Origin: Candidatus Bathyarchaeota archaeon
Lineage (GTDB): Archaea > Thermoproteota > Bathyarchaeia > Bathyarchaeales > DTEX01
NCBI GenBank assembly: GCA_025059045.1
Contig: JANXEA010000008.1
Coordinates: 124,001 to 188,000, forward strand
Direction of reading: 5' to 3'
DNA: 64,000 nucleotides
The stretch's first letter is position 1, and each line of letters begins with the position of its first letter. Both the position numbers and the translations under genes were made by a program. The notes beneath the pieces are model-generated. The model did no database searches and had not been told where the DNA came from. It saw only the letters and a list, made by a program, of their open reading frames with translations. Below are positions 17,866 through 30,542 of the stretch, piece by piece.

Positions 17866-19188
17866 TCAATGAATAACGATCCATAGAGAACGATATATAA
17901 TGTAAAGTGTGGCTATTACTACTAAAAGGGATAGTATTCTAAATATTGTTAGCAGTGTTTCTCTCGAAAATTCAACACTCATTCTATATCCAGCCAAGCT
18001 CTGACTGTATAATAATTGCGAGTACGTTCTAGCGGCATCTTCTGGAACCACAGATACTTCTGGGATTAAGGACAGGGCAAGGATTGTAGCTGTCACCTTT
18101 ATTAGCATAGTAATCAAGAATGCTAGCATAAAGTTTCCGTCAACCGCATATCCTAAGATGCTTGAGATTATTTGAGCTGAATTTCCAAGAATCGTAAGAA
18201 GAATACCTGATCTTACTGCCCCAAATATCTCTTTGTACCTTGCAAAGAGAAATATTCCCAAAAAGTTTGCACCGGCAAATGTAAAGGATGTGTAAGCGTT
18301 TATTGCTGGATGTAAAAGCGGCCATGGAGTAATCCATACAATTATAGGTCCAGCGGCATTTAGCGCGAGGCCTAAGCGGAGACTCCTAAAAGACTTATTT
18401 CTCCAAAACAGGGAGGCGATGATGCTAGAGAGAGTACCCATGAGGCTCATTGAGGCGGTCAGAAAATCGGGCGCATTCAAACAGTTCATAAGATATGGTG
18501 TCCAGATTATTCCCATAAAGTTACTTGAGGCTGTTAGTGTAACAAAAAAGAGCGAAGTCGAGAATAACTTCTCCGGTTGAGTGATGACTGGCGGAAAGTA
18601 ATGTCTCTCAAGATCGGACAAACTCAGGAATAGAAGGAGAAATGTGGAAATAAACCCAATAGCGGAGCCAAGTGGAAAAATAAAATCGAATTCTCTTCCA
18701 TCAGGAAGAAATGCAAGCAAAAAGACCCCGACCGCGTAACCCATTATGCTGGAAACACCATTAGCAGCCGACCTTTCAGCCGTTATCTTCCTAACATGAT
18801 CCTCTGTTAATTCACTATATATTATAAAGGTTAGAAAGATGCTGACGAGAGATGAAAAGATCACGTGAAAGACATACAAGAGCGAGATGTGCAAAGTATT
18901 TCTGGCGAATGGCATTAGCAGCCACATCGCCCTTTCCAATGTATGAAAAGCCAGCAGCTTGACTTTCAATCTTTCCGGAACAAATCTTGGATTCTTGTAG
19001 ATCGATATGCCCGTAATTAGGGACGCAACTGCTGAAAGAAACACTATAAACGATATCTCGTTAACCTTCTGTTGAACAGAGACCAAATATACAACGAATA
19101 GACCTTTTGTAAGGGATGTATAAAAGCCGGCGAAAAATGCCTCTAATATCATTAACAACCTGAACTTGAAATTTTCAGTGTATCCCAA
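17866..19188 (-). CDS. Major facilitator superfamily transporter
   Basis: The 440-residue protein has about twelve hydrophobic segments in two halves, including FAGFYTSLTKGLFVVYLVS and SSNFMGIIWTPYLMN. The layout fits MFS carriers. No substrate motif is visible. It is the only evident carrier next to the glycan island, and since the island's hydrolases lack signal peptides it is a candidate importer of glycosides or released sugars. That link is inference. Confidence 0.75.
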   Translation of the reverse strand: MGYTENFKFRLLMILEAFFAGFYTSLTKGLFVVYLVSVQQKVNEISFIVFLSAVASLITGISIYKNPRFVPERLKVKLLAFHTLERAMWLLMPFARNTLHISLLYVFHVIFSSLVSIFLTFIIYSELTEDHVRKITAERSAANGVSSIMGYAVGVFLLAFLPDGREFDFIFPLGSAIGFISTFLLLFLSLSDLERHYFPPVITQPEKLFSTSLFFVTLTASSNFMGIIWTPYLMNCLNAPDFLTASMSLMGTLSSIIASLFWRNKSFRSLRLGLALNAAGPIIVWITPWPLLHPAINAYTSFTFAGANFLGIFLFARYKEIFGAVRSGILLTILGNSAQIISSILGYAVDGNFMLAFLITMLIKVTATILALSLIPEVSVVPEDAARTYSQLLYSQSLAGYRMSVEFSRETLLTIFRILSLLVVIATLYIIYRSLWIVIH

Positions 19189-19265
19189 ATTTATTCATCA
19201 CCAATTTATTGAAACTTCAGAGCATATTTTGGTCGTTGCCCTCATCAAGTCTTAGTCCTAACCTT

Positions 19266-21266
19266 CTAATCCAAAGGAATCCAAACGCACATCTCCGACG
19301 GTCCCCGATTTCCCCAGGCATAATATGGAATTAATTTTGCGTTTATCTCCTCCGGCTCCTTAATTACACGTTCACGGTAAAGTTTATTTTTCCAGTCGCC
19401 TTCCCGATACACATGGAACCTGCCCTCCAAGCTGATTAGTCTCTCGCCTGCAACGGCATCCTCTTTCTCTAAGAAACTGATATCACGTGGGATAAAGACT
19501 TCATTTATTCCCACATAGTCCGGCAGATCAATTGATTCAAGACAATATACTATCGGTCCTCTCTTCACTGCCACTTGATTTCTGCATTCCTCAACAAGCG
19601 GATGGGCTTCAATAAGTTTTGGTCTCATAGACATGTAGACTTCGACTTCATCACCCTTTTGCCATACCTGAGTGAAAGGCATATAAGTTCCCGGCCGAAC
19701 TTCATCACAAATCTCTTGTCCGTTAACCTTAATTATTGTTCTGTCTGACCACTCAGGGATCCGGAGATAGAGCGTAAATTTCTTGCCAGATGGCTTATCT
19801 ATGCAAAGTTTCACATACCCCTCCCACGGATATTCTGTCTCCTGTCTTATAACAATCTCATCGCCATTTAGTTTGGTCATAAGCATGTTGCTTCCATAGA
19901 GGTTTACCCATACTCCATCATGGGACAACAGATATGCATACATGGCTGACTGCGCGATTATGCGAACAATGTTAGGTGGACAGCAGAAACATTTTATATA
20001 AGGCTCTCTAACTCTCGACCAACGTAATCTATAGGGTAACTCAACTTGTCTTAGTGTGTTTGTATAAAAGAATTTGGTTCCATCTAAACTGATGGCGGCG
20101 AGAATGGCATTATATAGAGTCAATTCCAAGATTTCGGCAAATCTAGCTTGACCGAGTATCTTCAGCATGCGCCAATTCCATAAAATGTTTCCGACAGCGG
20201 CACAGCTTTCGTTATGCGCTATTGCATTTGGTAGCTGGTACTCAAGACCATAGGCCTGATGGACAAGCTGTATCTCTCTATGCACTTCTCCGCCATAGGG
20301 TGATGCACCGTCATATAAGGCTCCGCAAGCACCTGTAATATACATCTTTGTGTTCACAAGATTCTGCCAAACCTTTTCAAGCATACTTAAAAGGGATTCG
20401 TCACCAATTTCAGCGTATATATCTGCGACTCCAGCATAGAGATAGTTAGCTCTGACAGCATGACCCACAATTCTTTCGTGCATACGTAACGGTTTTCTAT
20501 CTTGATTCTGATCTGTCCCATCTCCGACAATGTCGCGAATCTCAATTAACCTTTTTGCCAGTTCAAGATATTTTGTCTTGCCTGTTACGCGGTAAAGGTC
20601 AATGACGCCCATATAATGTGAAGGGCATACGGCATTTCTAGCAAGTTTAACCGGATCCTTGCAACATATATCGTAGAGATATTCACATGCTCTTTCAGCA
20701 ATTTCCAGAAATGATCTATCTCCAGTAACTAGAAAATGTGCAGACGCCGCTGTCATCAGATGCCCCATATTGTATGTTACAAAATGATCCGGATCAGGGA
20801 AATCATCAACTTTCTCCCCGCGGCGACTTTTTATTATGACTGGAGTGTGGATATACCCATCTTTCCTTTGAACTCTCGAAAACACACCTACTATTTTATC
20901 CAATTGTCTGCGCAGATCCTCATTTCTGGTATACGCGTATGCGTATACTGCGGCTTCAAACCATTTATAAAAGTCACCATCATGCCATGGAGGACCTCTG
21001 TGGTTTCCCTCTTCGATACCAGCCGCTATTAGGAAGTTGGCATATGCGTGACTAATTTGAGGATCATTTAACAGCCGCCACATATTAGGAATCATAACAC
21101 TGAAGCATTTCTCAGATTTTTCGCCCCAGAAGCCACCAGTCCATCTTATTTCTCCAATCTTTGGGCTCTTAAGTCGGGCATATGGGCTTATTTTTTCTTC
21201 TTTGATTCCTACGGCAAACTCGCCCGCACCATCCACAGGATTAGACCTGTTCATATAACTACACAC
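19266..21266 (-). CDS. Glycoside hydrolase family 127 (beta-L-arabinofuranosidase-like)
   Basis: The 666-residue protein has the GH127 (former DUF1680) alpha/alpha barrel and C-terminal beta domains. The zinc and nucleophile site is present: E353 and C355 in NESC, and C428/C429 in KCFCCPPN, which match E338, C340, C417 and C418 of the characterised HypBA1 enzyme. The position expected for the acid/base glutamate appears to be Q337, 16 residues before E353, so the substrate or mechanism may differ. No signal peptide is visible. It is divergent from the GH2 gene across 74 bases. Confidence 0.88.
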   Translation of the reverse strand: MCSYMNRSNPVDGAGEFAVGIKEEKISPYARLKSPKIGEIRWTGGFWGEKSEKCFSVMIPNMWRLLNDPQISHAYANFLIAAGIEEGNHRGPPWHDGDFYKWFEAAVYAYAYTRNEDLRRQLDKIVGVFSRVQRKDGYIHTPVIIKSRRGEKVDDFPDPDHFVTYNMGHLMTAASAHFLVTGDRSFLEIAERACEYLYDICCKDPVKLARNAVCPSHYMGVIDLYRVTGKTKYLELAKRLIEIRDIVGDGTDQNQDRKPLRMHERIVGHAVRANYLYAGVADIYAEIGDESLLSMLEKVWQNLVNTKMYITGACGALYDGASPYGGEVHREIQLVHQAYGLEYQLPNAIAHNESCAAVGNILWNWRMLKILGQARFAEILELTLYNAILAAISLDGTKFFYTNTLRQVELPYRLRWSRVREPYIKCFCCPPNIVRIIAQSAMYAYLLSHDGVWVNLYGSNMLMTKLNGDEIVIRQETEYPWEGYVKLCIDKPSGKKFTLYLRIPEWSDRTIIKVNGQEICDEVRPGTYMPFTQVWQKGDEVEVYMSMRPKLIEAHPLVEECRNQVAVKRGPIVYCLESIDLPDYVGINEVFIPRDISFLEKEDAVAGERLISLEGRFHVYREGDWKNKLYRERVIKEPEEINAKLIPYYAWGNRGPSEMCVWIPLD

Positions 21267-24499
<3,233 letters not shown>

Positions 24500-24532
24500 A
24501 TAGAGTAATAGTTCAAATGCCCTACGAGAGAT

Positions 24533-25927
24533 ATGGAAACCTTCAAACTCAACTGGTCCTCCATAAGTTGGAGAGTGCCAGAATGGTTCAAAGATGCCAA
24601 ATTCGGCATCTATTGCCATTTTGGAGTTTACTGTGTACCTGCATTTGATAATGAATGGTACTCACATAACATGTATGTTGATGGGCATAAAGCGAACAGG
24701 TATCATATAGAGAAGTTTGGGCATCCATCAAAGTTTGGATATAAGGATTTTATTCCTCTTTTTAAAGCGGAGAAATTTGATGCCGATGAATGGTGCAACA
24801 TCTTTCTTGAGTCAGGCGCAAAATTCGCCGGAGTTGTAGCTGAACATGCTGATGGCTTTGCAATGTGGGATAGCGACCACACAGATTGGTGCGCAGGCAA
24901 AATGGGGCCAGAAAGGGACATCGTAAGCGAGGTGTGCAACGCTGTTAAAAAAATGGGGCTAAAATTCATTACAACTTTCCACCATCACTGGAATTGGGGG
25001 TGGTACCCAACAGACGATGAGACAGTAGATGCCTCAAACCCAATTTATTCTGGACTTTACGGGCCTAGAGCGCCTAGATGTGCCTTTGGAATAAACCCTT
25101 CAATTCTGCCCGACAACAATTTTCAGACACTATGGATGAAGAAAATTATGGAGGTTATAGACAAATATGCTCCAGACATCATATACTTTGACAGCAGGCT
25201 TAACATTATTGACGAAAAATATAGAGAGGAGGTAGTTGAATATTATTATGATAGAATTGGAAGACTAGGCCAGCACGGTGTTGTCACATATAAGTGCCAG
25301 GATCTTCCAGCGGGTGTCGGGGTTGTAACCGTAGAAAGATCGAGAATGAACAATCTAAAAGAGTATGTTTGGATGGAAGACGATTCGATCGATTGGAAAT
25401 CCTGGTGCTACGTTCAGAATCCAAATTTTAAGGATCCAGGGAGAATAATTGCTCAGCTAGTCGATGTTGTAAGCAAAAATGGCGTATTACTATTAAATAT
25501 TACGCCAAAATCTGATGGCGAGATTCCAGAGGAAGTTAAGAAAATACTTTTGGAAATTGGTGAATGGTTAAGAATAAATGGAGAGGCCATTTACGGATCT
25601 AGACCATGGCGTATATATGGGGAGGGCCCAACACAGTTCTCGGGCGATATCGTAAGGGAGGAGACCATTGGCAGTTACAAACCTGGTGATATACGTTTCA
25701 CCCGCAAATCTAACACATTATACGCGATCCTTTTGGAATGGCCTGGACACAATATTACGATTAATTCATTGAAAAAGTCTGATGTTAAGGTTCATGAAGT
25801 CACTTTGCTTGGTCTGGACAAAAAGTTGAGGTGGACGCAGAATGATGAAGGATTAAACGTGTGTATGCCAAGAGTAAAACCTTGCAATTATGCGTATACT
25901 TTAAAAATTTTATTAGACTACCTCTAG
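24533..25927 (+). CDS. Glycoside hydrolase family 29 alpha-L-fucosidase
   Basis: The 464-residue protein starts directly with the GH29 barrel (WFKDAKFGIYCHFGVYCVPA) and continues with HADGFAMWDS, TTFHHHWNWGW and the nucleophile aspartate in IIYFDSRL near residue 220. GH29 enzymes release alpha-L-fucose with retention. There is no signal peptide. A TTAAATA element at about 24496-24502, inside the end of the GH2 gene, is about 30 bases before the ATG, so it may also have its own leaderless transcript. Confidence 0.9.
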   Translation: METFKLNWSSISWRVPEWFKDAKFGIYCHFGVYCVPAFDNEWYSHNMYVDGHKANRYHIEKFGHPSKFGYKDFIPLFKAEKFDADEWCNIFLESGAKFAGVVAEHADGFAMWDSDHTDWCAGKMGPERDIVSEVCNAVKKMGLKFITTFHHHWNWGWYPTDDETVDASNPIYSGLYGPRAPRCAFGINPSILPDNNFQTLWMKKIMEVIDKYAPDIIYFDSRLNIIDEKYREEVVEYYYDRIGRLGQHGVVTYKCQDLPAGVGVVTVERSRMNNLKEYVWMEDDSIDWKSWCYVQNPNFKDPGRIIAQLVDVVSKNGVLLLNITPKSDGEIPEEVKKILLEIGEWLRINGEAIYGSRPWRIYGEGPTQFSGDIVREETIGSYKPGDIRFTRKSNTLYAILLEWPGHNITINSLKKSDVKVHEVTLLGLDKKLRWTQNDEGLNVCMPRVKPCNYAYTLKILLDYL

Positions 25928-25949
25928 AGTTTAGGGAGACAAATTTAGG

Positions 25950-27113
25950 ATGAGACGAGGCAAAAAATGTCTACTAAAAAAGAAGAGGATGGATAAGTGC
26001 CTACATCATGAAGAGCCTGACAGAGTACCCATAAGCGACTCATTTTGGAGCAGCTTCATAAAAAGATGGTGTAAAGAATTTAACCTTCCAGACGGCACAG
26101 ATATATATCGATACTACGACTTAGACTGGATCGTAACAATACCTAACATGGATCCACACATAAAGCAGTTTGAGATAATACAAATGGATAATGAAGGGGT
26201 AACTGTTCGAACTGGTTTTGAAGCTGTTATACGTAAAAAGTTTGCGGATCCCATGCCCGCCTTCCTAGAGTTTAGTATTGATACAATTGAAAAGGCTGAA
26301 AAATTCGAGTATGATGATCCATGGGACAAAAGAAGATACTTTTCGGGCGGAGACAATCAGATCGCAGGTGTCGGGGATACCTTTCAGACGAATTTGCCTC
26401 CTTGGATTGAGACGGTTAGATCTTTATACACACACTTTCCTGTTTACGGAAGCGTTTGTGAAGCGAACGAGCTCTTGACACGTTTGGTTGGAAGGAGAAA
26501 TATGCTCCTTTGGATTGCGCGATACCCTGAAAGATTTGGGCGAGTAATAGAAAGGGCAAATGAATTTGCTCTAGGAATAGCTGAAGCGCAAATCAAGGCT
26601 GCAGAAGGTTTACTGGATGGAATAGTAATATGGGGTGACTTCGCTTATACAAAGGACATGTTCTATTCTCCATCATATTGGCGTGAGTATTTTAAGCCAG
26701 GAGTAAAGGAGATAGTGGATCTTTGCCACAAATATGGCTTACCAGTCATCTATCACGGATGCGGCAACATATCACGAGTAATAGAAGATTTTATAGAAAT
26801 AAAGGTTGATGCGCTGAATCCGCTTGAAGCGAAGGCCGGATTAGATGTTATTGAACTACGGAGGAAATACGGGCATAAAATTGGTTTTTGTGGAAACATG
26901 GATGTGATTGATTGGGCGACCAAAAGCGCAGATGAATTGAAAGCAATTGTGCTTCGAAAGCTGAATGCCGCAAAAGGAGGCGGATACATCTTCCAGTCCG
27001 ATCACTCGGTCCCCAGTAATATTTCAGGATGGAGATACGATTTTGTCATAAAGCTTGTTCGAAAATACGGCAAATACCCGCTTAATCTAGGCGAGTACGA
27101 TATACCATTATAG
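25950..27113 (+). CDS. Uroporphyrinogen decarboxylase superfamily protein, first copy
   Basis: The 387-residue protein has the URO-D barrel (HEEPDRVPISDSFW, GDFAYTKDMFYSP, YHGCGNISRVIEDF, IGFCGNMDV, SDHSVP). It follows the GH29 gene by 22 bases. It is not a haem enzyme by context, since no haem genes are nearby. Relatives include methylcobamide:CoM methyltransferases; the H-x-C of their zinc site is kept as HGC, but their later cysteine is missing. It may act on an O-methylated or acidic sugar. GGGAG precedes ATG 25950. Confidence 0.8.
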   Translation: MRRGKKCLLKKKRMDKCLHHEEPDRVPISDSFWSSFIKRWCKEFNLPDGTDIYRYYDLDWIVTIPNMDPHIKQFEIIQMDNEGVTVRTGFEAVIRKKFADPMPAFLEFSIDTIEKAEKFEYDDPWDKRRYFSGGDNQIAGVGDTFQTNLPPWIETVRSLYTHFPVYGSVCEANELLTRLVGRRNMLLWIARYPERFGRVIERANEFALGIAEAQIKAAEGLLDGIVIWGDFAYTKDMFYSPSYWREYFKPGVKEIVDLCHKYGLPVIYHGCGNISRVIEDFIEIKVDALNPLEAKAGLDVIELRRKYGHKIGFCGNMDVIDWATKSADELKAIVLRKLNAAKGGGYIFQSDHSVPSNISGWRYDFVIKLVRKYGKYPLNLGEYDIPL

Positions 27114-27114
27114 G

Positions 27115-28515
27115 CTAGATGGAACCGATAGTTGCCTCACCAAAGTCAACTGTCTTTGCGGCTAATACTCTGCTAAAGTAATCAATGTCGCCCGCTTGAC
27201 CCCCCTTAAATGCTATCTCAAGTCCATTAATAACGTCGCTGTCGCTGTATACATAGCAGAGCGGAGCAGCTATTCCAATTGGCTTAGCTATTTGAAGTGC
27301 TTTGATACCTAGTCGACTTTGTATCATACCAGCTGTATCTCCACCACATATCACGATTCTCCTGATTTTAGTCTTCTCTATGATTTCTAAAGTGATTTCG
27401 CCGAGCCCCAAACCCAGCAATTCATTAGCCTCACTATACTCTATGCATGCTTCCTCAATTTTTCTTTTCATAAACTCTATTCTCGGATCCTTCATTCCCT
27501 TCGCTGAATGTATGATAACTGATACACCGCGCTTTAAGAAGGTGATAGCTTCCTGAACAACCCTATTCATTTCACGCTCCCTTTCGGATGCGTCAAGGAT
27601 ACTTGTCGGGCATAATGGTATCTCTCTAAAACCCATTTTTACAGCATAATCAATCTGTCTCTCAGTATTAGGCGAACATGTTCCCGATACAACCAGAATA
27701 GGCTTCTTTGCAGACAGCCGATGCCTAGACTGTTCTAATGCCATCCTAGTTATCCCAAGATCAGCCCAGATTTTCCCGAATCCATAACCGAGTTCTTGAG
27801 ACCCAACTATGAACAATGGTTTATCGCGCCGTAGACTCCAGAGTACTTCGCAAATGATCTTCATGTCACGATTTGATAAACAATCAAAGATGATGATTGA
27901 TGCGGATAATTCTTTTAATCGATCTATTTGGCGAAGTATGTGCTTTTTTCCTTTCCTAATGTCTAAAATGTTTATCAATCCGGTTTTTATCGTCGTCTGT
28001 TCTGATAAGCATAATCTTAGATCTGATTCATGCATGGGGGTAACTGGATGATTTCGCAATGAAGGATGCCTATCAAGCCGATAAATTTGTCCATTTGTAA
28101 ACGCAGCGTAATGGTTTCCGAAAATTGTAAACCTATTAAATTTTGGCGCCGCTGGTATCAGAGGTACAAAATCAGGGGAAAAAATTTTCATAGCAATCTC
28201 TATAGCTAACCCTATATTTCCTATCTCCTTAGATGAGTCAAAGGTGGAACATATTTTATATATGTAAATTGGGGTGCCATAGGACTTCATCTTTTCGAAG
28301 ATGGGTGGAAGATGACTTCTCATTTCATCTGAGCGCATGGATCTCGATGTTCCAGCTATGCCTATGGCTCTAGCTTTTGGAAAATGCTCACGTATAAAAT
28401 TCGCCTCTTTTGCATCAGTTAGGACTATAGTTGGCATTCCAGAAACCGTCAAGGTTTCCGCCAATGCCATGGATCCCGTAAAATCGTCACCGTAAAATGA
28501 TAAGAGTGGATCCAT
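27115..28515 (-). CDS. Four-carbon acid sugar kinase family protein (DUF1537; OtnK/OiaK-like)
   Basis: The 466-residue protein has both halves of the family: an N-terminal substrate domain (YGDDFTGSMALAETL) and a C-terminal nucleotide-binding domain (VVSGTCSPNTERQIDYA, then ICGGDTAGMI and FKGGQAGD). Members phosphorylate 3-oxo-tetronate, 3-oxo-isoapionate or related sugar acids. The gene lies seven bases after the RLP gene in one run, the pairing known for OiaK and OiaX in bacterial apiose catabolism. I infer that it makes the phosphorylated substrate of the RLP. Confidence 0.88.
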   Translation of the reverse strand: MDPLLSFYGDDFTGSMALAETLTVSGMPTIVLTDAKEANFIREHFPKARAIGIAGTSRSMRSDEMRSHLPPIFEKMKSYGTPIYIYKICSTFDSSKEIGNIGLAIEIAMKIFSPDFVPLIPAAPKFNRFTIFGNHYAAFTNGQIYRLDRHPSLRNHPVTPMHESDLRLCLSEQTTIKTGLINILDIRKGKKHILRQIDRLKELSASIIIFDCLSNRDMKIICEVLWSLRRDKPLFIVGSQELGYGFGKIWADLGITRMALEQSRHRLSAKKPILVVSGTCSPNTERQIDYAVKMGFREIPLCPTSILDASEREREMNRVVQEAITFLKRGVSVIIHSAKGMKDPRIEFMKRKIEEACIEYSEANELLGLGLGEITLEIIEKTKIRRIVICGGDTAGMIQSRLGIKALQIAKPIGIAAPLCYVYSDSDVINGLEIAFKGGQAGDIDYFSRVLAAKTVDFGEATIGSI

Positions 28516-28522
28516 CGCAGCC

Positions 28523-29806
28523 TCACATCTCGAGTGCAGCCTTTAGCTCGGCGAAATCTTTCTCCGACCCGTCAAATTTTCCCTTCTCCACCAGGATGTC
28601 AATAGCCTGTCTAAAAGCCTTTGCACCTGCGGTTACGCCTAGTGGATGATGAAAGACCGCTCCGCCCACACCTATCCCAAAGTCAAATCCGAGAATCTCG
28701 AAAAGTTTTGGAAGCAAATTAGCTTTAATTGATCCGCCAACGAATGGAAATGTACGTTTCTTATTGAAAAGCGAACCTCGGAGACCCGCGACTGCCCGAG
28801 CAAACTTCTCATATTGAACCCCAAACTTACCATATGGGTTCGGAAGCATCACCATGTCTGACCCGGCTAAACGTGCAATCTTACCATAGACGAGATGAGA
28901 ACTTATGCCGTGGTATGGGCTGGCATAATAGACTCCGCCAAAGTTAAGGTGAGCTAGTATGGGAACATTCACTTTTTTGTTCCGGGCTAATGAGCTAATG
29001 AGACTTATGCCAGCTGACAAAAAATTAATCATCAGCGCGCTGGCGCCATTTTTAACTGCCTTCTCAGCTTTTCTGATACATCTCTCAGGGTGATCTGTAA
29101 CATTCACTGCGTAAATTTTCTCTTCACCAGTCTCCTTAATTGCCTTTTTCAGGCTCTCAGCATACACTTTAACCCTCTCTATTACCGGCGAAAAAACAGT
29201 ATCGCCCATAACCTCGTCGTCCTTAATAATGTCGGATCCGCCGACCGCGGCTTCGTATAGTAGATGTGCACCCACTTTCGGCGAGTATCCAGTTGGCGGT
29301 TTAAGTGTAGTACTTAATAAGGGCCGTTTTGAAATTCCCAGCAGTTCCCTTAAACCATCTATTCCGAAATTGGGTCCTGGAAGTTGATCTACAAGATCTC
29401 TTGGTAATGCGATGTCAATTAGTTTTATGCTGCCTAGGTGACAGATATTCCCGAAAATAGATGAGAGAAGCATTGGAATCTGCCCTCCAAAGTTTTTGCT
29501 GGGGATAGCCAACTGAATTATGCATTGTTTTATGTCGGACTCTCTAAAGTTTTCATTCTCTATATCAGGGCACTCCCATACGCTTAAGACTTTACCCTTA
29601 AAGGGTTTTAAATCAACGTCTTCTTCCGCAGTCGATAGTTTTATCCATTCACCTACAGTCTGCTCATTAGCCATTTTGTATGCGAGCTCGATTACAGATC
29701 GCTCCTTGGTTCTTACGAAGTAGGTTGCAACCACATATTTCTCTATTTCAGGATCTTCTGGCAGAATTATTTCATCTATTATCCTCAATTCGCCACCACT
29801 CACCAA
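28523..29806 (-). CDS. RuBisCO-like protein (form IV), possibly a sugar-acid-phosphate decarboxylase
   Basis: The 427-residue protein is a large-subunit RuBisCO homologue. It keeps K169 in TTLKPPTG (matching K175), the carbamylation motif GSDIIKDDE with K195, D197 and E198 (K201, D203 and E204), H286 and K327 in the loop 6 region, and phosphate-site glycines in GVGGAVFHHPLG. The usual K-P-K-L-G of true RuBisCO reads K-P-P-T-G, so this is not a carboxylase of Calvin type. The DUF1537 kinase neighbour points to OiaX-like decarboxylation of a phosphorylated 3-oxo acid; that activity is inferred. Confidence 0.88.
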   Translation of the reverse strand: MVSGGELRIIDEIILPEDPEIEKYVVATYFVRTKERSVIELAYKMANEQTVGEWIKLSTAEEDVDLKPFKGKVLSVWECPDIENENFRESDIKQCIIQLAIPSKNFGGQIPMLLSSIFGNICHLGSIKLIDIALPRDLVDQLPGPNFGIDGLRELLGISKRPLLSTTLKPPTGYSPKVGAHLLYEAAVGGSDIIKDDEVMGDTVFSPVIERVKVYAESLKKAIKETGEEKIYAVNVTDHPERCIRKAEKAVKNGASALMINFLSAGISLISSLARNKKVNVPILAHLNFGGVYYASPYHGISSHLVYGKIARLAGSDMVMLPNPYGKFGVQYEKFARAVAGLRGSLFNKKRTFPFVGGSIKANLLPKLFEILGFDFGIGVGGAVFHHPLGVTAGAKAFRQAIDILVEKGKFDGSEKDFAELKAALEM

Positions 29807-29831
29807 CTTGGATGAATATAAAAATCAGCAC

Positions 29832-30542
29832 TTATTTGGAACAATTAACCATATTTTTTATTGTCCTAACTGCAAGCCTAGGGCTTGACAATACTGGTTT
29901 TCCAGTATTTTCGGCGAGCACTCTCTCTATTCTCGTCATGGATCCCTGCGCCAAAACTATTACTTCAGCTTTTTCGGAAATCCGAGAAGCTGTCTCCATT
30001 ATAAGTTTGTCATGCATCTCTGGAAGACCATTCATCAGCGCCTGATATGCTCCCTCAGCCAACCCCTGGATTATTGAGATATCCTTGTTCTCTTCGAGAG
30101 CCTTTTTCTTTAGCAGATTGATCGTTGGGGTAAGTGTAGATCTCACTGTAGCCAAGACACCTATCACTGAAAAATTTTTCACAGCTTCTTCCGCCATGGG
30201 TTCGTCTATTCTCACTATTGGTTTCTCAATGATTGGTCTTGCAATATCCACCACCTCGCCTACAGATGAGCATGTATTAAGTATTATGTCGGCGCCAGCA
30301 TCAACTGCAAGAAAGAAGTATGATATTAGACGCCTAGCGATGAATGGTGTCACACCGCCGTGAAGCATCACTTCTCTTATAATGCTGTCATCTAAAATGT
30401 TAATGAGTTGGCAGTCCGGAAATTCTTCAGCGAAGATCTTCCGCATAATTTCCATAAGCCCTTGGCCAGTATAGATCGCGGCAACGCATACCAAATATTC
30501 ATTCGCCCCCTCACTCTGGAAAGTCAGAACTTGCTTAAGCAC
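29832..30542 (-). CDS. Asp/Glu/hydantoin racemase superfamily protein with one catalytic cysteine
   Basis: The 236-residue protein has the two-domain racemase fold with its first active cysteine in LNTCSSVGEV. The second half, where racemases have a cysteine in a GCT-like motif, reads VLAQGSMTRI and has none. Single-cysteine members are known as decarboxylases (arylmalonate decarboxylase), so a racemase reaction is doubtful. It overlaps the GH78 gene by 19 bases and precedes the RLP gene by 25, so it is part of the sugar-acid operon, perhaps an isomerase or decarboxylase of an acid sugar. Confidence 0.8.
   Translation of the reverse strand: MLKQVLTFQSEGANEYLVCVAAIYTGQGLMEIMRKIFAEEFPDCQLINILDDSIIREVMLHGGVTPFIARRLISYFFLAVDAGADIILNTCSSVGEVVDIARPIIEKPIVRIDEPMAEEAVKNFSVIGVLATVRSTLTPTINLLKKKALEENKDISIIQGLAEGAYQALMNGLPEMHDKLIMETASRISEKAEVIVLAQGSMTRIERVLAENTGKPVLSSPRLAVRTIKNMVNCSK

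Noticed and set aside
25950-27113. Haem biosynthesis HemE
   Set aside because: No haem genes are present, three divergent copies occur in a glycan locus, and the N terminus differs from HemE.
28523-29806. True RuBisCO large subunit (form III)
   Set aside because: The TTLKPPTG segment, divergent loop regions and the kinase neighbour fit a RuBisCO-like protein; no small subunit, phosphoribulokinase or AMP phosphorylase gene is nearby.
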